Assembly: GCF_001426865.1 (NCBI RefSeq)
Contig: NZ_LMFO01000017.1
Coordinates: 1 to 64,000, forward strand
From: Paenibacillus sp. Root52
Lineage (GTDB): Bacteria; Bacillota; Bacilli; Paenibacillales; Paenibacillaceae
Direction of reading: 5' to 3'
DNA: 64,000 nt
Every line of letters begins with the position of its first letter. Positions within the stretch are counted from its first letter, which is position 1. Below the pieces are notes generated by a model. That model worked only from the letters and a program-made list of their open reading frames with translations. It did no database searches and was not told the origin of the DNA. Both the position numbers and the translations under genes were made by a program. Positions 18,971 to 28,710 of the stretch are shown here, piece after piece.

Positions 18971-20005
18971 TTACTCGATCTTCTGCCGGTCTGGTATCAT
19001 CAAGGCGCCGGCTGGGGTCGATTCATCCATCCAGTTGGTAATCAGCTCTTTGGCATATTGGACGTCTTTCTCATCCGCTTTACCATAGTAGATCCCGTCT
19101 TTGCGCATACCTTCACCTAGAATCGTGAAGCTAGAAATTTGTGGTTTCTCTTGTGTCAGCACCTGTTTCGCCAGATCAACGATAAAGGATGGACGCATAT
19201 CTGTCTGGAAGTTATCTCCCATAATCTCCAGTAGCTCTGGGATTTTACTGATTGAATTGAGATTCAGCATCTCATTCGCCATCGAGTTCAGGAATATCTG
19301 CTGCCGCTTGGTACGATTAAAGTCACTGTCCTCACGATATCGAACATAGTACAGCGCTTCTTGACCATCATAGATTGGTTTACCGCCTTCGATGGTGAAT
19401 TGCACATGATCCGGATGTTTATTCACGATGTCCTCTTCAATCGGCAGCTTCACCCCGCCAAGCGCGTCCACGACTCTTTTGATTCCATCAAAATTAATGG
19501 TAGCATAATACCCTACATCTGCGTCTAAGAATTTCTCCACCGTATTGATGGACATATTCTCCCCTCCGAATGCATAGGCATGCGCCAGTTTGTCATAATC
19601 GTCTTCCCCATCCTTATTCGCGTCGCGACCCACAATCTGCACATATGTGTCACGTGGGATCGAAACGAGAAGTACACGAGATTCCTTAGGACGCACAACC
19701 GCATAGATGACCGTATCGGAACGACCTCTTGTTTTCTCATACGCGCGTTTATCCGAACCGAGCAGAAGTACAGAAAATGGCTCTTTACGATACACCGTCG
19801 GATCTGGCGTATTATTGCCTTCCTGCGGAACATAAGAACGAGACAACTGATCTTCAACTGAATTTGCCAAAAAAAGATCAAATGCAGCAACAGCTAGCTG
19901 CTGACGGAACAAATACCCGCCAATTAACAAAACCACGAGCGAAACGAGAGTTATATATAGACCTTTTCTTCTTTTCTTCTTCTTTTCTTTAGTTCTTCTT
20001 GTCAT
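18971..20005 (-). CDS. LytR-CpsA-Psr (LCP) family cell-wall ligase
   Basis: A 344-residue membrane-anchored enzyme that transfers lipid-linked teichoic acid or polysaccharide precursors onto peptidoglycan. A very basic cytoplasmic tail (13 Lys/Arg in the first 15 residues) leads into one membrane helix (about 16-33), then the extracytoplasmic LCP domain. Characteristic features are VLLLGSDKR, GRSDTVIYA, SIPRDTYVQI and the arginine-rich VRYREDSDFNRTKRQQ. Paralogues are common, and the substrate cannot be named. Confidence 0.93.
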   Translation of the reverse strand: MTRRTKEKKKKRRKGLYITLVSLVVLLIGGYLFRQQLAVAAFDLFLANSVEDQLSRSYVPQEGNNTPDPTVYRKEPFSVLLLGSDKRAYEKTRGRSDTVIYAVVRPKESRVLLVSIPRDTYVQIVGRDANKDGEDDYDKLAHAYAFGGENMSINTVEKFLDADVGYYATINFDGIKRVVDALGGVKLPIEEDIVNKHPDHVQFTIEGGKPIYDGQEALYYVRYREDSDFNRTKRQQIFLNSMANEMLNLNSISKIPELLEIMGDNFQTDMRPSFIVDLAKQVLTQEKPQISSFTILGEGMRKDGIYYGKADEKDVQYAKELITNWMDESTPAGALMIPDRQKIE

Positions 20006-20182
20006 CCGTCGATTCCTTCTTCACTATAAAAATGAATTGCCTACCTACCATTAAACGTGCCTAACGGCTTATGACTCGGCGTTCTCTAATGTTTTCTCTA
20101 TATCATTCGAAAGCACCGCTAACGCTCGTTCTATTGTAAACATTGCTACATGAGTAAAAGTTACAATCCGGTTAAATTGAAA

Positions 20183-20222
20183 AGAACAGCTCCATATATA
20201 AACCGCATAAAGGAACTGTTCT
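20183..20222 (-). terminator. MFS exporter terminator
   Basis: AGAACAG-CTCC and GGAACTGTTCT pair with one bulge, and the minus strand continues TTTTCAATTT. It lies 50 bp after the stop of the exporter gene. Confidence 0.6.
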
Positions 20223-20270
20223 GATCACTAGATGTTATATTCAAAATTATAAACTCAATCATAAATTTAC

Positions 20271-21845
20271 TTAAGAGAGATCTACAGCGCTCCCCTTTTC
20301 TCTATTTCGCAGAACCCCTGTAATCAATGCAGCTACCAGGGTTAATACACTGAAAATAACTGCTGACCAGAACAGGCCGTTGTATCCTTGACCTGTCGTC
20401 ACGTGGAGAGCCTGCAGTATAGTGTCTCGAATGCCAGGGTCAATCTGTGATAACCCCTCAGTCAGACTTGAGACATCACTACCTGATGCTCCCCCTGAGG
20501 TATATTGTTGAAGCATCTCAGGAGATACTTGTATTCCCTGATCAGCAAAACCATCCTGAATATTAGTTCCCAGGTTAGAGAACGAACGTGCCAGAAAACC
20601 TGCAAAGATCGTAGGAGCAATGGCCATCGCCATCTGGCGGAATAACGAGCTGGTTGCCACGGCAATCCCTTTATTGTTCTCACCTGCCTGTTCCGTCACA
20701 AGCACGTTTACTGGAGCACCCAGCATCATACCAAATCCGATACCTACAAGTGTACTCGCGATAACGAACTGCCAGATATGCTCAACCCATAACGGGAATA
20801 ACAGGAATCCAATTGCCGACAGAAGCCCTGCCACAGACAACGTCCAGATTGGTCCTTTCTTATCCACCAAATAACCGCCACCTCCTGCCCCAATCCCTGA
20901 AGCCAGCGCAAGTGGCGTAAACCAGTAACCTGAGGCTGTGTTAGACACACCCAGATACTGCTCTACGAAGCCAGGAATGAAGATGACCGAAGCTAGAATA
21001 GCGCCTGAGAAAAAGGCGATGAGCAGTGTCCAGCGGAAGGACGCAATACCCAGCAACTGTGTGGACACAACCGGTTCACGTCCTGATCCTTCGAGCCTTC
21101 TCTCAAGAAAGTAGAATACAATCAGAACAATTACACCCAACAAGAAAAACCCGTAAAACATCGGTGAACCTACGCTTTGCAGCATATTTACGCCATCCAA
21201 ATTACTGAAGCTGTACATGAGACTGAGCACACCAAGGGTTAGAACTGCAATCCCACTCCAGTCCACTGCTGCACGGTTCAATTCCTGTTCATCCTGAATA
21301 TAACGTATACCCGCGATGAACAACAAGATTGCAATCGGTACATTGATGAGAAATAACCAGTGCCAGTTCCCTGTCATATCCAAAATAAAAGCACCGACGT
21401 TTGGCCCCAGGATGGCAGCCACCCCATTCATACCTCCCAGTAAGCCCAATGCTGTACCTTGCCGCTCTGCTGGAAATTTACTGAGTACATAGGAACTTGC
21501 AATGATGAAGATCCCGCCACCGCCCAAGGCCTGAATAACACGAGCAATCAGGAAGAACGTAAAGGATGTACTTAATGCGACGAGTAAAGACCCGATGCCA
21601 AACAAAGCTACTTCAATCAGAAATAACTTCTTACGACCATAGCGGTCTGAAAGCTTACCTGCAATAGGCACACTCACAGCAAGACCGAGAGTATATAATG
21701 TAATCGTCCACGCACCCCAAGTTGGTGATACCCCGAATGAGGCATTCAACGTCGTTAGAGACGATGTAATGATCCCATTATCCAGTGCCGCCATAAATAC
21801 CCCGACTGCAAACAGAATTAACGGCCATTTCATTTGTTTCTGCAT
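20271..21845 (-). CDS. DHA2-family MFS drug exporter (EmrB/QacA type)
   Basis: A 524-residue proton-coupled efflux pump with about 14 membrane helices. The family motif A is clear after helix 2 (GKLSDRYGRKKLF), and DNGIITSSLTTLN in helix 1 fits motif D1 of the 14-helix group. Substrates are probably lipophilic cations or antibiotics, but which ones cannot be told. GGGAGGT precedes the ATG. A palindrome lies over its promoter (21951-21964), suggesting control by a TetR-type repressor, although no such regulator gene is adjacent. Confidence 0.9.
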   Translation of the reverse strand: MQKQMKWPLILFAVGVFMAALDNGIITSSLTTLNASFGVSPTWGAWTITLYTLGLAVSVPIAGKLSDRYGRKKLFLIEVALFGIGSLLVALSTSFTFFLIARVIQALGGGGIFIIASSYVLSKFPAERQGTALGLLGGMNGVAAILGPNVGAFILDMTGNWHWLFLINVPIAILLFIAGIRYIQDEQELNRAAVDWSGIAVLTLGVLSLMYSFSNLDGVNMLQSVGSPMFYGFFLLGVIVLIVFYFLERRLEGSGREPVVSTQLLGIASFRWTLLIAFFSGAILASVIFIPGFVEQYLGVSNTASGYWFTPLALASGIGAGGGGYLVDKKGPIWTLSVAGLLSAIGFLLFPLWVEHIWQFVIASTLVGIGFGMMLGAPVNVLVTEQAGENNKGIAVATSSLFRQMAMAIAPTIFAGFLARSFSNLGTNIQDGFADQGIQVSPEMLQQYTSGGASGSDVSSLTEGLSQIDPGIRDTILQALHVTTGQGYNGLFWSAVIFSVLTLVAALITGVLRNREKGSAVDLS

Positions 21846-21950
21846 CTTGTGTTACCTCCCGATCACATATAATTTAGCGAGATAAACGGACTTTATTAAA
21901 CGCACATAAACTGAACTGTTACATCTATATTAAACACTTAAGAATAATTA

Positions 21951-21964
21951 TGACTCACTGGTCA
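21951..21964. promoter_or_regulatory. Palindromic operator candidate at the exporter promoter
   Basis: TGACTCACTGGTCA is an interrupted palindrome (TGAC, 6 nt, GTCA) that touches the -10 of the exporter promoter. The spacing and position are typical of TetR-family operators. Confidence 0.5.
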
Positions 21965-21993
21965 TTTTAAATCAAATACATTTGTTATGTCAA
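21964..21993 (-). promoter_or_regulatory. MFS exporter promoter
   Basis: Minus strand TTGACA (21993-21988), 18-nt spacer, TAAAAT (21969-21964). The -35 is perfect. Confidence 0.65.
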
Positions 21994-22036
21994 TTTATAA
22001 ATATATAATTACAAGCGAATATTACACCGTATATAT

Positions 22037-22080
22037 AAAAAAAATACCGCCCAACGATTCCGTAGAATCTGAGGGCGGTA
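22037..22080 (-). terminator. Terminator of the SLH-S9 peptidase gene
   Basis: An 8-bp stem TACCGCCC/GGGCGGTA (22045-22052 with 22073-22080) is followed by eight T on the minus strand. Confidence 0.9.
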
Positions 22081-22170
22081 CTCAAGTATTATAGTATTCG
22101 TCTCTTTTTATGCCTATACAAGACTGCGATATTGAGTATTAATCTGATCTAGTTAATGACCTTGCCTGAA

Positions 22171-24585
22171 TTACTTCATCAGATGACGATTGAGGAATTT
22201 CTCAATCGCTCTGTACAGATCCAACTGGTTTTCTACATTGGCGAAGCCATGACCTTCATTTGTTTTTAACATATAAGGTACGTCTACCCCGCGCTCACGT
22301 AGCGCTTCAACGATCTGGTCTGATTCAGCCTGTTTAACGCGTGGGTCATTCGCTCCTTGAACGACGAACAAAGGTGCCTTCATCTGATCAATATGGAATA
22401 GAGGTGAGATCGCCGTAAGCAGCTCCTTATCCTTCTCTGGGTCACCTACACGCTCATAGAACATGTTGCGCTCTGATTCCCAATATGGTGGCAGTGAATC
22501 CAGCAAAGTGAAGATGTTGGAAGGGCCAACATAGCTGATGCCAGCAGCATATACGTCTGGAGTGAACGCCAGACCAGCCAAAGCAGCATATCCACCATAA
22601 GATGCACCATAGATTGCTACTCGGTCTGCATCAACAGTTCCTTCTTCGATCAACCAATTTACGCCGTCTGTAATGTCGTTCTGCATCGCTTTGCCCCACT
22701 GTTTATTGCCTGCATCCAGGAATTCCTTACCGTAACCTGTAGATCCACGGAAGTTTACCTGTAGCACAGCATAGCCACGACTAGCGAGGAATTGGATTTC
22801 AGGGTTATATCCCCATGAATCACGAGCCCAAGGTCCACCATGTGGTACAACGACAAGTGGCAACTGGGAAGCTTCGACTCCCTTAGGCAATGTCAGATAT
22901 CCATGGATGGTCAATCCATCACGTGACTCGTACGAGATTGGTTTCATATCGGACATTTTGTCCTCATCAATCCATGGCGCAGCATCGGCTAGTTTATCCA
23001 GCTTGCCCGTCACCGAATCATAGAAGTAGTACGTGCCCATCGATTTATCACTATAAGAAATGAATAATACTTGACCTTCTTCACTGATGCTGGACAGGCT
23101 AATCTCTTTGCCTGGTACCTTAGCCTTGATGTCTTCCATCAGCTTTTTGAATTCAGCATCGAAATATTCATAGTTTACTTTATCCGTTTCGTAAATAGCT
23201 GCAAGAATGGTTCCTTGCGTTTTGGATGGTACAAAACTTGTGACATCTACTTCTTTATTTTCGAAGATCGTCTTGGTTACTTGCTTGGTGCTAGGACTAT
23301 ACTCAACGATAGCTGATTTGTCCCGATCCAAGTTGGAGATTGCATAAATATTTTTGTTATCATACGTGAACATAACTGGCGCAAAAGTCTCTCCAAGCTT
23401 CGTTGTTAACAACGGCTCAAATGGCTTATCCTCGGATTCACGATACATCAATGAAGATACATTGCCATCACTGGATACAGCCACACGAATTTTACCCTCA
23501 TGGTCTGTGAGCCAGCCCGTAATGTTTCCTGGGTTCTCTGCAGCAAGAATGGCCTCGCCTGTATTGATATTGATGCGATATACATCGAAGATTTGAGGGT
23601 CACGTTTATTCATGGCCACCAGAATTTCATCTGGCACACCTTCGAGCGGATCAATCAGAGTCGCTCTGGTGTTAGGGTATGGTGTGAGATCCTTATTGTT
23701 TTTGCCATCGATATCCGTCACATAGATGTGGTAATTCTCGTCTCCCGCCGCATCCTTGATGTAGAGCAGTTTATTATCGGTTGCCCATCCAAATCCCATG
23801 ATACTCCGTTCAGACTCACTCGTAACTCGAATAGACTTGTCCTGTCCATTCTCCTTAACCACAATATTCATGCGGTTATTCCACGGCTCCAAGTAAGCGA
23901 GATGTTTACCATCCGGAGACATCTGGAATCCTGCCTGAGCAGGCTGTTTGAAGAAGTCCTCTAGCGGTGTAAGACCCTCAGACTTCACATCCAGTCCTAG
24001 CGCAAGATATAGAGCATCAGCGAACTCTCCATGAGTTACCGATTGTTTGGCATTAAACGCAGAACCTTCAATAATAAAATGTTGCTTGATCCGTACAGCA
24101 TCTTCCACATGAACTGCTGGAATTTGCTTCATATCACTGTATACAACCTGAATACCGTTGTCTTTTAATTCAAATGCCCGTGTGAACAAAGAGGCCATCT
24201 GTGCCCGTGTCAGTGGTGCATCTGGAGCATAACCTTTTGCTTTCCCTTGGATTAGCCCACCCTGCTTCAAAGCATAAATTGCCGGTGCAGCCTCATCACT
24301 CGCTAATACGTCCGCAAAACCAGTAAGTGAAGCTGGTGCATCCAGTTTAAGTACACGCTGTAAAATGACTGCTGCCTCTGCACGAGTAATCGGCGTGTTT
24401 GATTCTATTGTGCTATCTATGTATCCCAGTTGTTGTAGCGTTTGTGATGCTTTTGAAGCGATCGTTTCTGCAACAGTTGCTGTAGGTTTAACAGCTTCCG
24501 CAGCTTGTACTGCAGGCTGAATCAAGGCAATAGACATTGCCATGCTTAGCGTTAGTGCATATACCTTCTTGCTAATTGAGTTCAA
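22171..24585 (-). CDS. Cell-surface S9 peptidase with N-terminal SLH domains
   Basis: An 804-residue exported prolyl-oligopeptidase-type peptidase. A signal peptide (about 1-29) is followed by SLH repeats (about 40-200, with motifs such as PITRAEAAVILQRVL and PLTRAQMASLFTRAF), which bind pyruvylated secondary cell-wall polymer. A beta-propeller-like region (about 210-520) and an alpha/beta-hydrolase domain (about 540-804) complete it. The triad is Ser in GASYGG, Asp in GANDPR and His in EGHGFA. The SLH fusion would hold the peptidase on the outside of the wall, where it can supply short peptides, possibly to the opp system nearby. Confidence 0.92.
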   Translation of the reverse strand: MNSISKKVYALTLSMAMSIALIQPAVQAAEAVKPTATVAETIASKASQTLQQLGYIDSTIESNTPITRAEAAVILQRVLKLDAPASLTGFADVLASDEAAPAIYALKQGGLIQGKAKGYAPDAPLTRAQMASLFTRAFELKDNGIQVVYSDMKQIPAVHVEDAVRIKQHFIIEGSAFNAKQSVTHGEFADALYLALGLDVKSEGLTPLEDFFKQPAQAGFQMSPDGKHLAYLEPWNNRMNIVVKENGQDKSIRVTSESERSIMGFGWATDNKLLYIKDAAGDENYHIYVTDIDGKNNKDLTPYPNTRATLIDPLEGVPDEILVAMNKRDPQIFDVYRININTGEAILAAENPGNITGWLTDHEGKIRVAVSSDGNVSSLMYRESEDKPFEPLLTTKLGETFAPVMFTYDNKNIYAISNLDRDKSAIVEYSPSTKQVTKTIFENKEVDVTSFVPSKTQGTILAAIYETDKVNYEYFDAEFKKLMEDIKAKVPGKEISLSSISEEGQVLFISYSDKSMGTYYFYDSVTGKLDKLADAAPWIDEDKMSDMKPISYESRDGLTIHGYLTLPKGVEASQLPLVVVPHGGPWARDSWGYNPEIQFLASRGYAVLQVNFRGSTGYGKEFLDAGNKQWGKAMQNDITDGVNWLIEEGTVDADRVAIYGASYGGYAALAGLAFTPDVYAAGISYVGPSNIFTLLDSLPPYWESERNMFYERVGDPEKDKELLTAISPLFHIDQMKAPLFVVQGANDPRVKQAESDQIVEALRERGVDVPYMLKTNEGHGFANVENQLDLYRAIEKFLNRHLMK

Positions 24586-24674
24586 TTCGTTTCCCCCTTA
24601 TAAGTGAAATTCATAGTATTATGGAATATTCCGTAAATCCATCTTATCATGAGTAAGCTTATATTGGAAAGAAC

Positions 24675-24708
24675 GCCCATCTGACACAGCCGGTATGGCA
24701 TGATGGGC
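24675..24708 (-). terminator. Probable terminator after the DacF-like gene
   Basis: GCCCATC (24675-24681) pairs with GATGGGC (24702-24708) around a 20-nt loop; the minus strand continues GTTCTTTCC, a weak T-tract. Confidence 0.4.
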
Positions 24709-24739
24709 ATCCGATTTCCCATTACATGATTGTGGTAGA

Positions 24740-25630
24740 TTACTGCGAGCCGGAAAACCCGTAGTTGAACAACTTCTTCGTTTCCACAAAGCGTCCTTCC
24801 CGGCTTTCGGAACCAAATACAACCGAGATCAATCGTTTACCATTGCGCTCCGTTGTTCCAACAAAGTGGTACCCTGTAGCCTCGTCATATCCTGTCTTCA
24901 ATCCATCATTGCCATCATAAGCATATGGGCCACCTAGGGAGGACAACATCCAATTCGTATTACTCATATACATGCCTCGCTGATGAATGGACACCTGCAT
25001 CTGACTGGAGGTTTGTAATATTTGAGGATAGTTTGTAATGAGGTATCTTGCTAACTTACATGCATCTATAGCGGTCATCACAGTCTGCCCCTGAATGGCT
25101 TCAGGACGATTAGGACCCAGCAGCTTCTCGCTTAGTCCGGTTGAATTCGTAAATACTGTCGTATCTGATAACCCAATAGCCGCAGCTCTCTTATTCATTG
25201 CAGACACAAAGGCTTGTTCTGAGCTGCTGATATGTTCAGCGAGTGCAACTGCCGCATCATTCGCAGAATAAACGGCTACAATCTGAAACAACTCACGCAC
25301 CGTAAACTGTTCCCCTTGCTTCAAGGCTAGATGACTTCCACCAACCGAGCTTGCATACAGGCTAACTGTAACCGGATCTTCCCAATGGATATCTCCGTTA
25401 GTAATTGCATCAAGTACAAGCAATTCTGTCATTAACTTGCTGACCCCTGCTGGAGCTGTTCCTTCCGAACCATTAAAGTCGAGTAAAATCTGCTCTGTTC
25501 TCATATCCATCAGCACAGCAGATTCCGCCTTAATTCCCGGTTTGCCTACCAGCATGTCTGGTTTCACACCTAAATATATAATAATAAGCAGAGCTAACAG
25601 CATACCTGCACGTTTCCACCACTTTTTCAT
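24740..25630 (-). CDS. S11-type D-Ala-D-Ala carboxypeptidase-like protein lacking the catalytic Ser
   Basis: A 296-residue exported protein of the low-molecular-weight penicillin-binding fold, with an N-terminal hydrophobic segment (about 8-22). The SxN motif (Ser122-Ala-Asn124) and KTG motif (Lys245-Thr-Gly) are intact. At the SxxK motif, however, the residue that should be the nucleophile is Gly: Ala61-Gly62-Val-Ser-Lys65. The codon is GGG, two base changes from AGC, so a single read error is unlikely. It also ends before the C-terminal domain of DacA/DacF. If the reading is right, it cannot acylate and may act as a binding or regulatory protein. The fold assignment is firm; activity is doubtful. 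Confidence 0.85.
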   Translation of the reverse strand: MKKWWKRAGMLLALLIIIYLGVKPDMLVGKPGIKAESAVLMDMRTEQILLDFNGSEGTAPAGVSKLMTELLVLDAITNGDIHWEDPVTVSLYASSVGGSHLALKQGEQFTVRELFQIVAVYSANDAAVALAEHISSSEQAFVSAMNKRAAAIGLSDTTVFTNSTGLSEKLLGPNRPEAIQGQTVMTAIDACKLARYLITNYPQILQTSSQMQVSIHQRGMYMSNTNWMLSSLGGPYAYDGNDGLKTGYDEATGYHFVGTTERNGKRLISVVFGSESREGRFVETKKLFNYGFSGSQ

Positions 25631-25732
25631 TACGTATTCACCTCTTACCTATATAGACGAAGTGAAGAAGCTTTTTGTCTGCACTTTTTTGAAAAAAAGT
25701 TAAATTTTTTTTATTTTTTTGTCATCAAATAA

Positions 25733-25781
25733 AAAACATGGATTCCTACACCCATGCCAGAGTGTAAAAATCCATGTTTAG
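25733..25781 (-). terminator. opp operon terminator
   Basis: An 11-bp stem (AAACATGGATT with AATCCATGTTT) is followed by TTTTTTATTT on the minus strand. It is about 150 bp beyond the oppA stop; a second inverted repeat CATCGATT/AATCGATG lies between (25829-25867) without a T-tract. Confidence 0.7.
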
Positions 25782-25931
25782 ATGATTCATTTTATAACAT
25801 CCTAGAAGAATGATTCATTGATCCAAGCATCGATTGTTACGAAGGACCCCAATCCTTAATCGATGTTAGATCATTGTGAAATTAACTTTTGCTTCTAATC
25901 GTGGCACTTTAGATCGTGCACAGCTTTAGAT

Positions 25932-27758
25932 TTACTCAGCTACAACTGCTTTGTCCGCATTAACAGCCAATTCATTCAAGTATACGCCAGTACCGTCACC
26001 AATTGCGTAGTTCATTACACGTTTGTTAACAGGTACGACAACTGCACGATACAGTGTTGGGAATACAGGAACTTCATCAACCATGTACTGCTGCCATTCG
26101 TTGTAGATCTCTTTACGCTTGTCTACATCGAATGCTTCAGCGGATACACCTGCTGCCAGCAATCTGTCATTTTCTTCGCTAGAGAATCTAGGGAAGTTAT
26201 ACAATGCATCGCGACCATACAATCCGGAAGGATCTACGTCAATACCAACGCCCCATGCTGCTTGATATACGTCAACGTTTGGATCATCTTTCCCAGTATT
26301 ACCTACACGGTCATAGAAGCTGTTGAACTCAACCATTTCCAGGTTCACTTTCAAACCAATTGCAGCCCATGACTGAACATAATATTGAGCCAGCGGCTGT
26401 GCAATATCTCCACCCGTCATTGAAATGAAATTAATTTCTAGTGGTGTTCCATCTGGGTTGGTACGGAACTCACCCTCTAATTTATAACCAGCTTCGTCGA
26501 GCAATTTCTTCGCCGCTTCAGGGTCATATGCAACACCTGGGTTGTTAGAATCGTGGAACTCAGGATGAGATGGTGGAATCAGAGTTGTTGCATTCCAACG
26601 CAAACCGTTGTAGAAACGTTTACCAACTTGATCGTTATCTACAGCCATCCACATTGCTTTACGCAAGTTTTTGTCGCCCATTTTAGCATCTGCATTGCTT
26701 ACAACTTTACCGTTTGCTTCATCCCATGTACCCAATTTGAAACCGATGTACGTGTAAGCACGGTCAATGTTACCAAGGAATTCTACGTTAGACATGTCCG
26801 CATTGTCTTTATATTGATCTGTCGGGAACGCATCTACGAGGTCTACGCCTCCAGATTTCAATTCTTGAACAACCGTTGTTGGGTTAATAACTTTCAAAGT
26901 TACTTTATCCAACTTCGGAGCTCCACGCCAGTAATCTTCGTTCTTCACATAAGTTACAGACTCACCTGGAGTGATGGTCTCAACTTTAAATGGACCAAAA
27001 CCAATTGGAGTTTCACGCACTTCTTTGGAAGAAGACATTTTCGCTACATCCATATCACCGAAGATATGTTTAGCCAGTGGGTACGTCCATACACCACCTG
27101 TCAACAGGGACGGTGTGGATTCTTTGTACGTAATGCTGATTTGTTTGTCTCCCAGCACTTCAATACCAGAGATTGTGTCTGCAGTACCTGCATGGAACTC
27201 ATCCATACCTACTACACTGGTGAAGCTAGAATCGTAACGAGGGCCATCATAACCTTTGCTACCAATAGTTTCATAAGCAAATTGTAGATCTTCAGCTGTT
27301 ACCGGTTTACCATCATGCCAGTTCACGTTATCACGGATCGTCAATGTAAATGTTTTGCCATCCTCGGACGTTTCATATGTTGCTGCACCATCATTGGTGT
27401 AGACATAGTCTTTATCCCAAGTTAGCAAACCCTCATCGAACCATTCAAGAACTTTGACATCCGGGTTACCAGAATAGAAGTTATAGTTCAGTGTACCTTC
27501 AAAAGCTGTATCAGATACTAGACCAAAAGTAATTGATCCGCCTTCGATCGCTGTACCTTCATTCGTTTTAGCATTGTTAAAATCATCAATGGAGTAAACG
27601 CCCTCTTCATTAGCAGGCTTTTCTTCCGTTTTCTCTTCCCCTTGGTTAGCCGTAGGCGCTGGAGTTGCTTCTTTCTCTGAACTACATGCTGCAAGCACCA
27701 GTACGAAGACCAACATCATTGTGAAAAATATACCCCGTGAAAAAAATCCTTTTTTCAT
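25932..27758 (-). CDS. oppA: Oligopeptide ABC transporter substrate-binding lipoprotein OppA
   Basis: A 608-residue lipoprotein that captures peptides for import. The signal peptide ends in the lipobox VLAAC with the lipidated Cys25, followed by an Ala/Pro/Glu-rich linker and the SBP_bac_5 fold (for example NVNWHDGKPVTAEDL and ETPIGFGPFKV). The start at 27758 has AGGGAGGAAAGG upstream; an in-frame extension to 27809 would overlap the upstream gene and spoil the signal peptide. It is last in the oppDFBCA operon. Confidence 0.95.
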   Translation of the reverse strand: MKKGFFSRGIFFTMMLVFVLVLAACSSEKEATPAPTANQGEEKTEEKPANEEGVYSIDDFNNAKTNEGTAIEGGSITFGLVSDTAFEGTLNYNFYSGNPDVKVLEWFDEGLLTWDKDYVYTNDGAATYETSEDGKTFTLTIRDNVNWHDGKPVTAEDLQFAYETIGSKGYDGPRYDSSFTSVVGMDEFHAGTADTISGIEVLGDKQISITYKESTPSLLTGGVWTYPLAKHIFGDMDVAKMSSSKEVRETPIGFGPFKVETITPGESVTYVKNEDYWRGAPKLDKVTLKVINPTTVVQELKSGGVDLVDAFPTDQYKDNADMSNVEFLGNIDRAYTYIGFKLGTWDEANGKVVSNADAKMGDKNLRKAMWMAVDNDQVGKRFYNGLRWNATTLIPPSHPEFHDSNNPGVAYDPEAAKKLLDEAGYKLEGEFRTNPDGTPLEINFISMTGGDIAQPLAQYYVQSWAAIGLKVNLEMVEFNSFYDRVGNTGKDDPNVDVYQAAWGVGIDVDPSGLYGRDALYNFPRFSSEENDRLLAAGVSAEAFDVDKRKEIYNEWQQYMVDEVPVFPTLYRAVVVPVNKRVMNYAIGDGTGVYLNELAVNADKAVVAE

Positions 27759-27777
27759 GAACCTTTCCTCCCTTTTT

Positions 27778-28683
27778 TTAACCTCTTCTTTGTCTTGCAT
27801 CAGTCGCACGCTTCAGAGCTTGTCCGACATTATTTATACTCAACATCAATACTAGGATCAGTAGTGACGCAGGTAGCCATATCCACCATCTAAATTCCAA
27901 GGTTTGCGGATTACGAGCATAGCTTACGAGTGTTCCAAGACTAGGTGTGCTTTCAGGGAAACCAAACCCTAGGAAAGACAACCCTGATTCGAGGCCAATG
28001 TTGGCAGCGAGGTTCAACGTCATCGTTACGATGATAATCGAACTCAGATTGGGAAGTACCTGTGAGAAGATAATCTTCAGATGGGATGATCCCATTGTTT
28101 TTGATGCTTTTACATATTCTAGTTCTCCCTCTTGCAACGCCTTTGATCGGATCAATCTAGTAATCCCCATCCATAGGAAAGCAGTCATGATTAGCGAGAA
28201 CGAAACAATATTATATTTGGGTACTGCTGTAACAAACGCAATAACGATCATCAAGAACGGAAGTATGCTGAAGAAATCAACAATACGCATAAATATATTA
28301 TCGATAAAGCCTCCGAAGTAACCGGATACTACTCCAATCACAATCCCTATGAAACCTGTCATTAGCGTAACCAGAATTGCAATCGTTAGTGAGTTACGCG
28401 TACCGATGATTAGTTGTCCGAATACATCACGACCTCCGTAGTCAGTCCCGAGCCAATATTGCGCAGAAGGCGGTTCATACAAAGCGAACAGATCTACTTT
28501 TACGATTTCGTCTTGATCCAGAAACAGAGCTGTCCCGTAGACTATTATTAAAACCAGTCCCAAAAATATAAGTGAGACCAGAGCAACCTTATCTCGAACG
28601 ATTTCTCTCCACAATATACTCAAGCCAGAGGGGCTTTTATCAATCTTCTGTGAAGTTATAACGACATCATTGGTCTTGCTCAT
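27778..28683 (-). CDS. oppC: Oligopeptide ABC transporter permease OppC
   Basis: A roughly 301-residue inner permease subunit with a long cytoplasmic N-terminus, a first helix (about 30-52) and five more. It has the OppC N-terminal domain and the EAA-type loop (MGSSHLKIIFSQVLPN) that contacts the ATPases. I start at the ATG at 28683, preceded by GGGGTGA; a GTG 9 nt earlier is also in frame. It forms the translocation channel with OppB. Confidence 0.94.
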   Translation of the reverse strand: MSKTNDVVITSQKIDKSPSGLSILWREIVRDKVALVSLIFLGLVLIIVYGTALFLDQDEIVKVDLFALYEPPSAQYWLGTDYGGRDVFGQLIIGTRNSLTIAILVTLMTGFIGIVIGVVSGYFGGFIDNIFMRIVDFFSILPFLMIVIAFVTAVPKYNIVSFSLIMTAFLWMGITRLIRSKALQEGELEYVKASKTMGSSHLKIIFSQVLPNLSSIIIVTMTLNLAANIGLESGLSFLGFGFPESTPSLGTLVSYARNPQTLEFRWWIWLPASLLILVLMLSINNVGQALKRATDARQRRG

Positions 28684-28710
28684 CTTATTCACCCCGAAAT
28701 CTTCAAGTTC

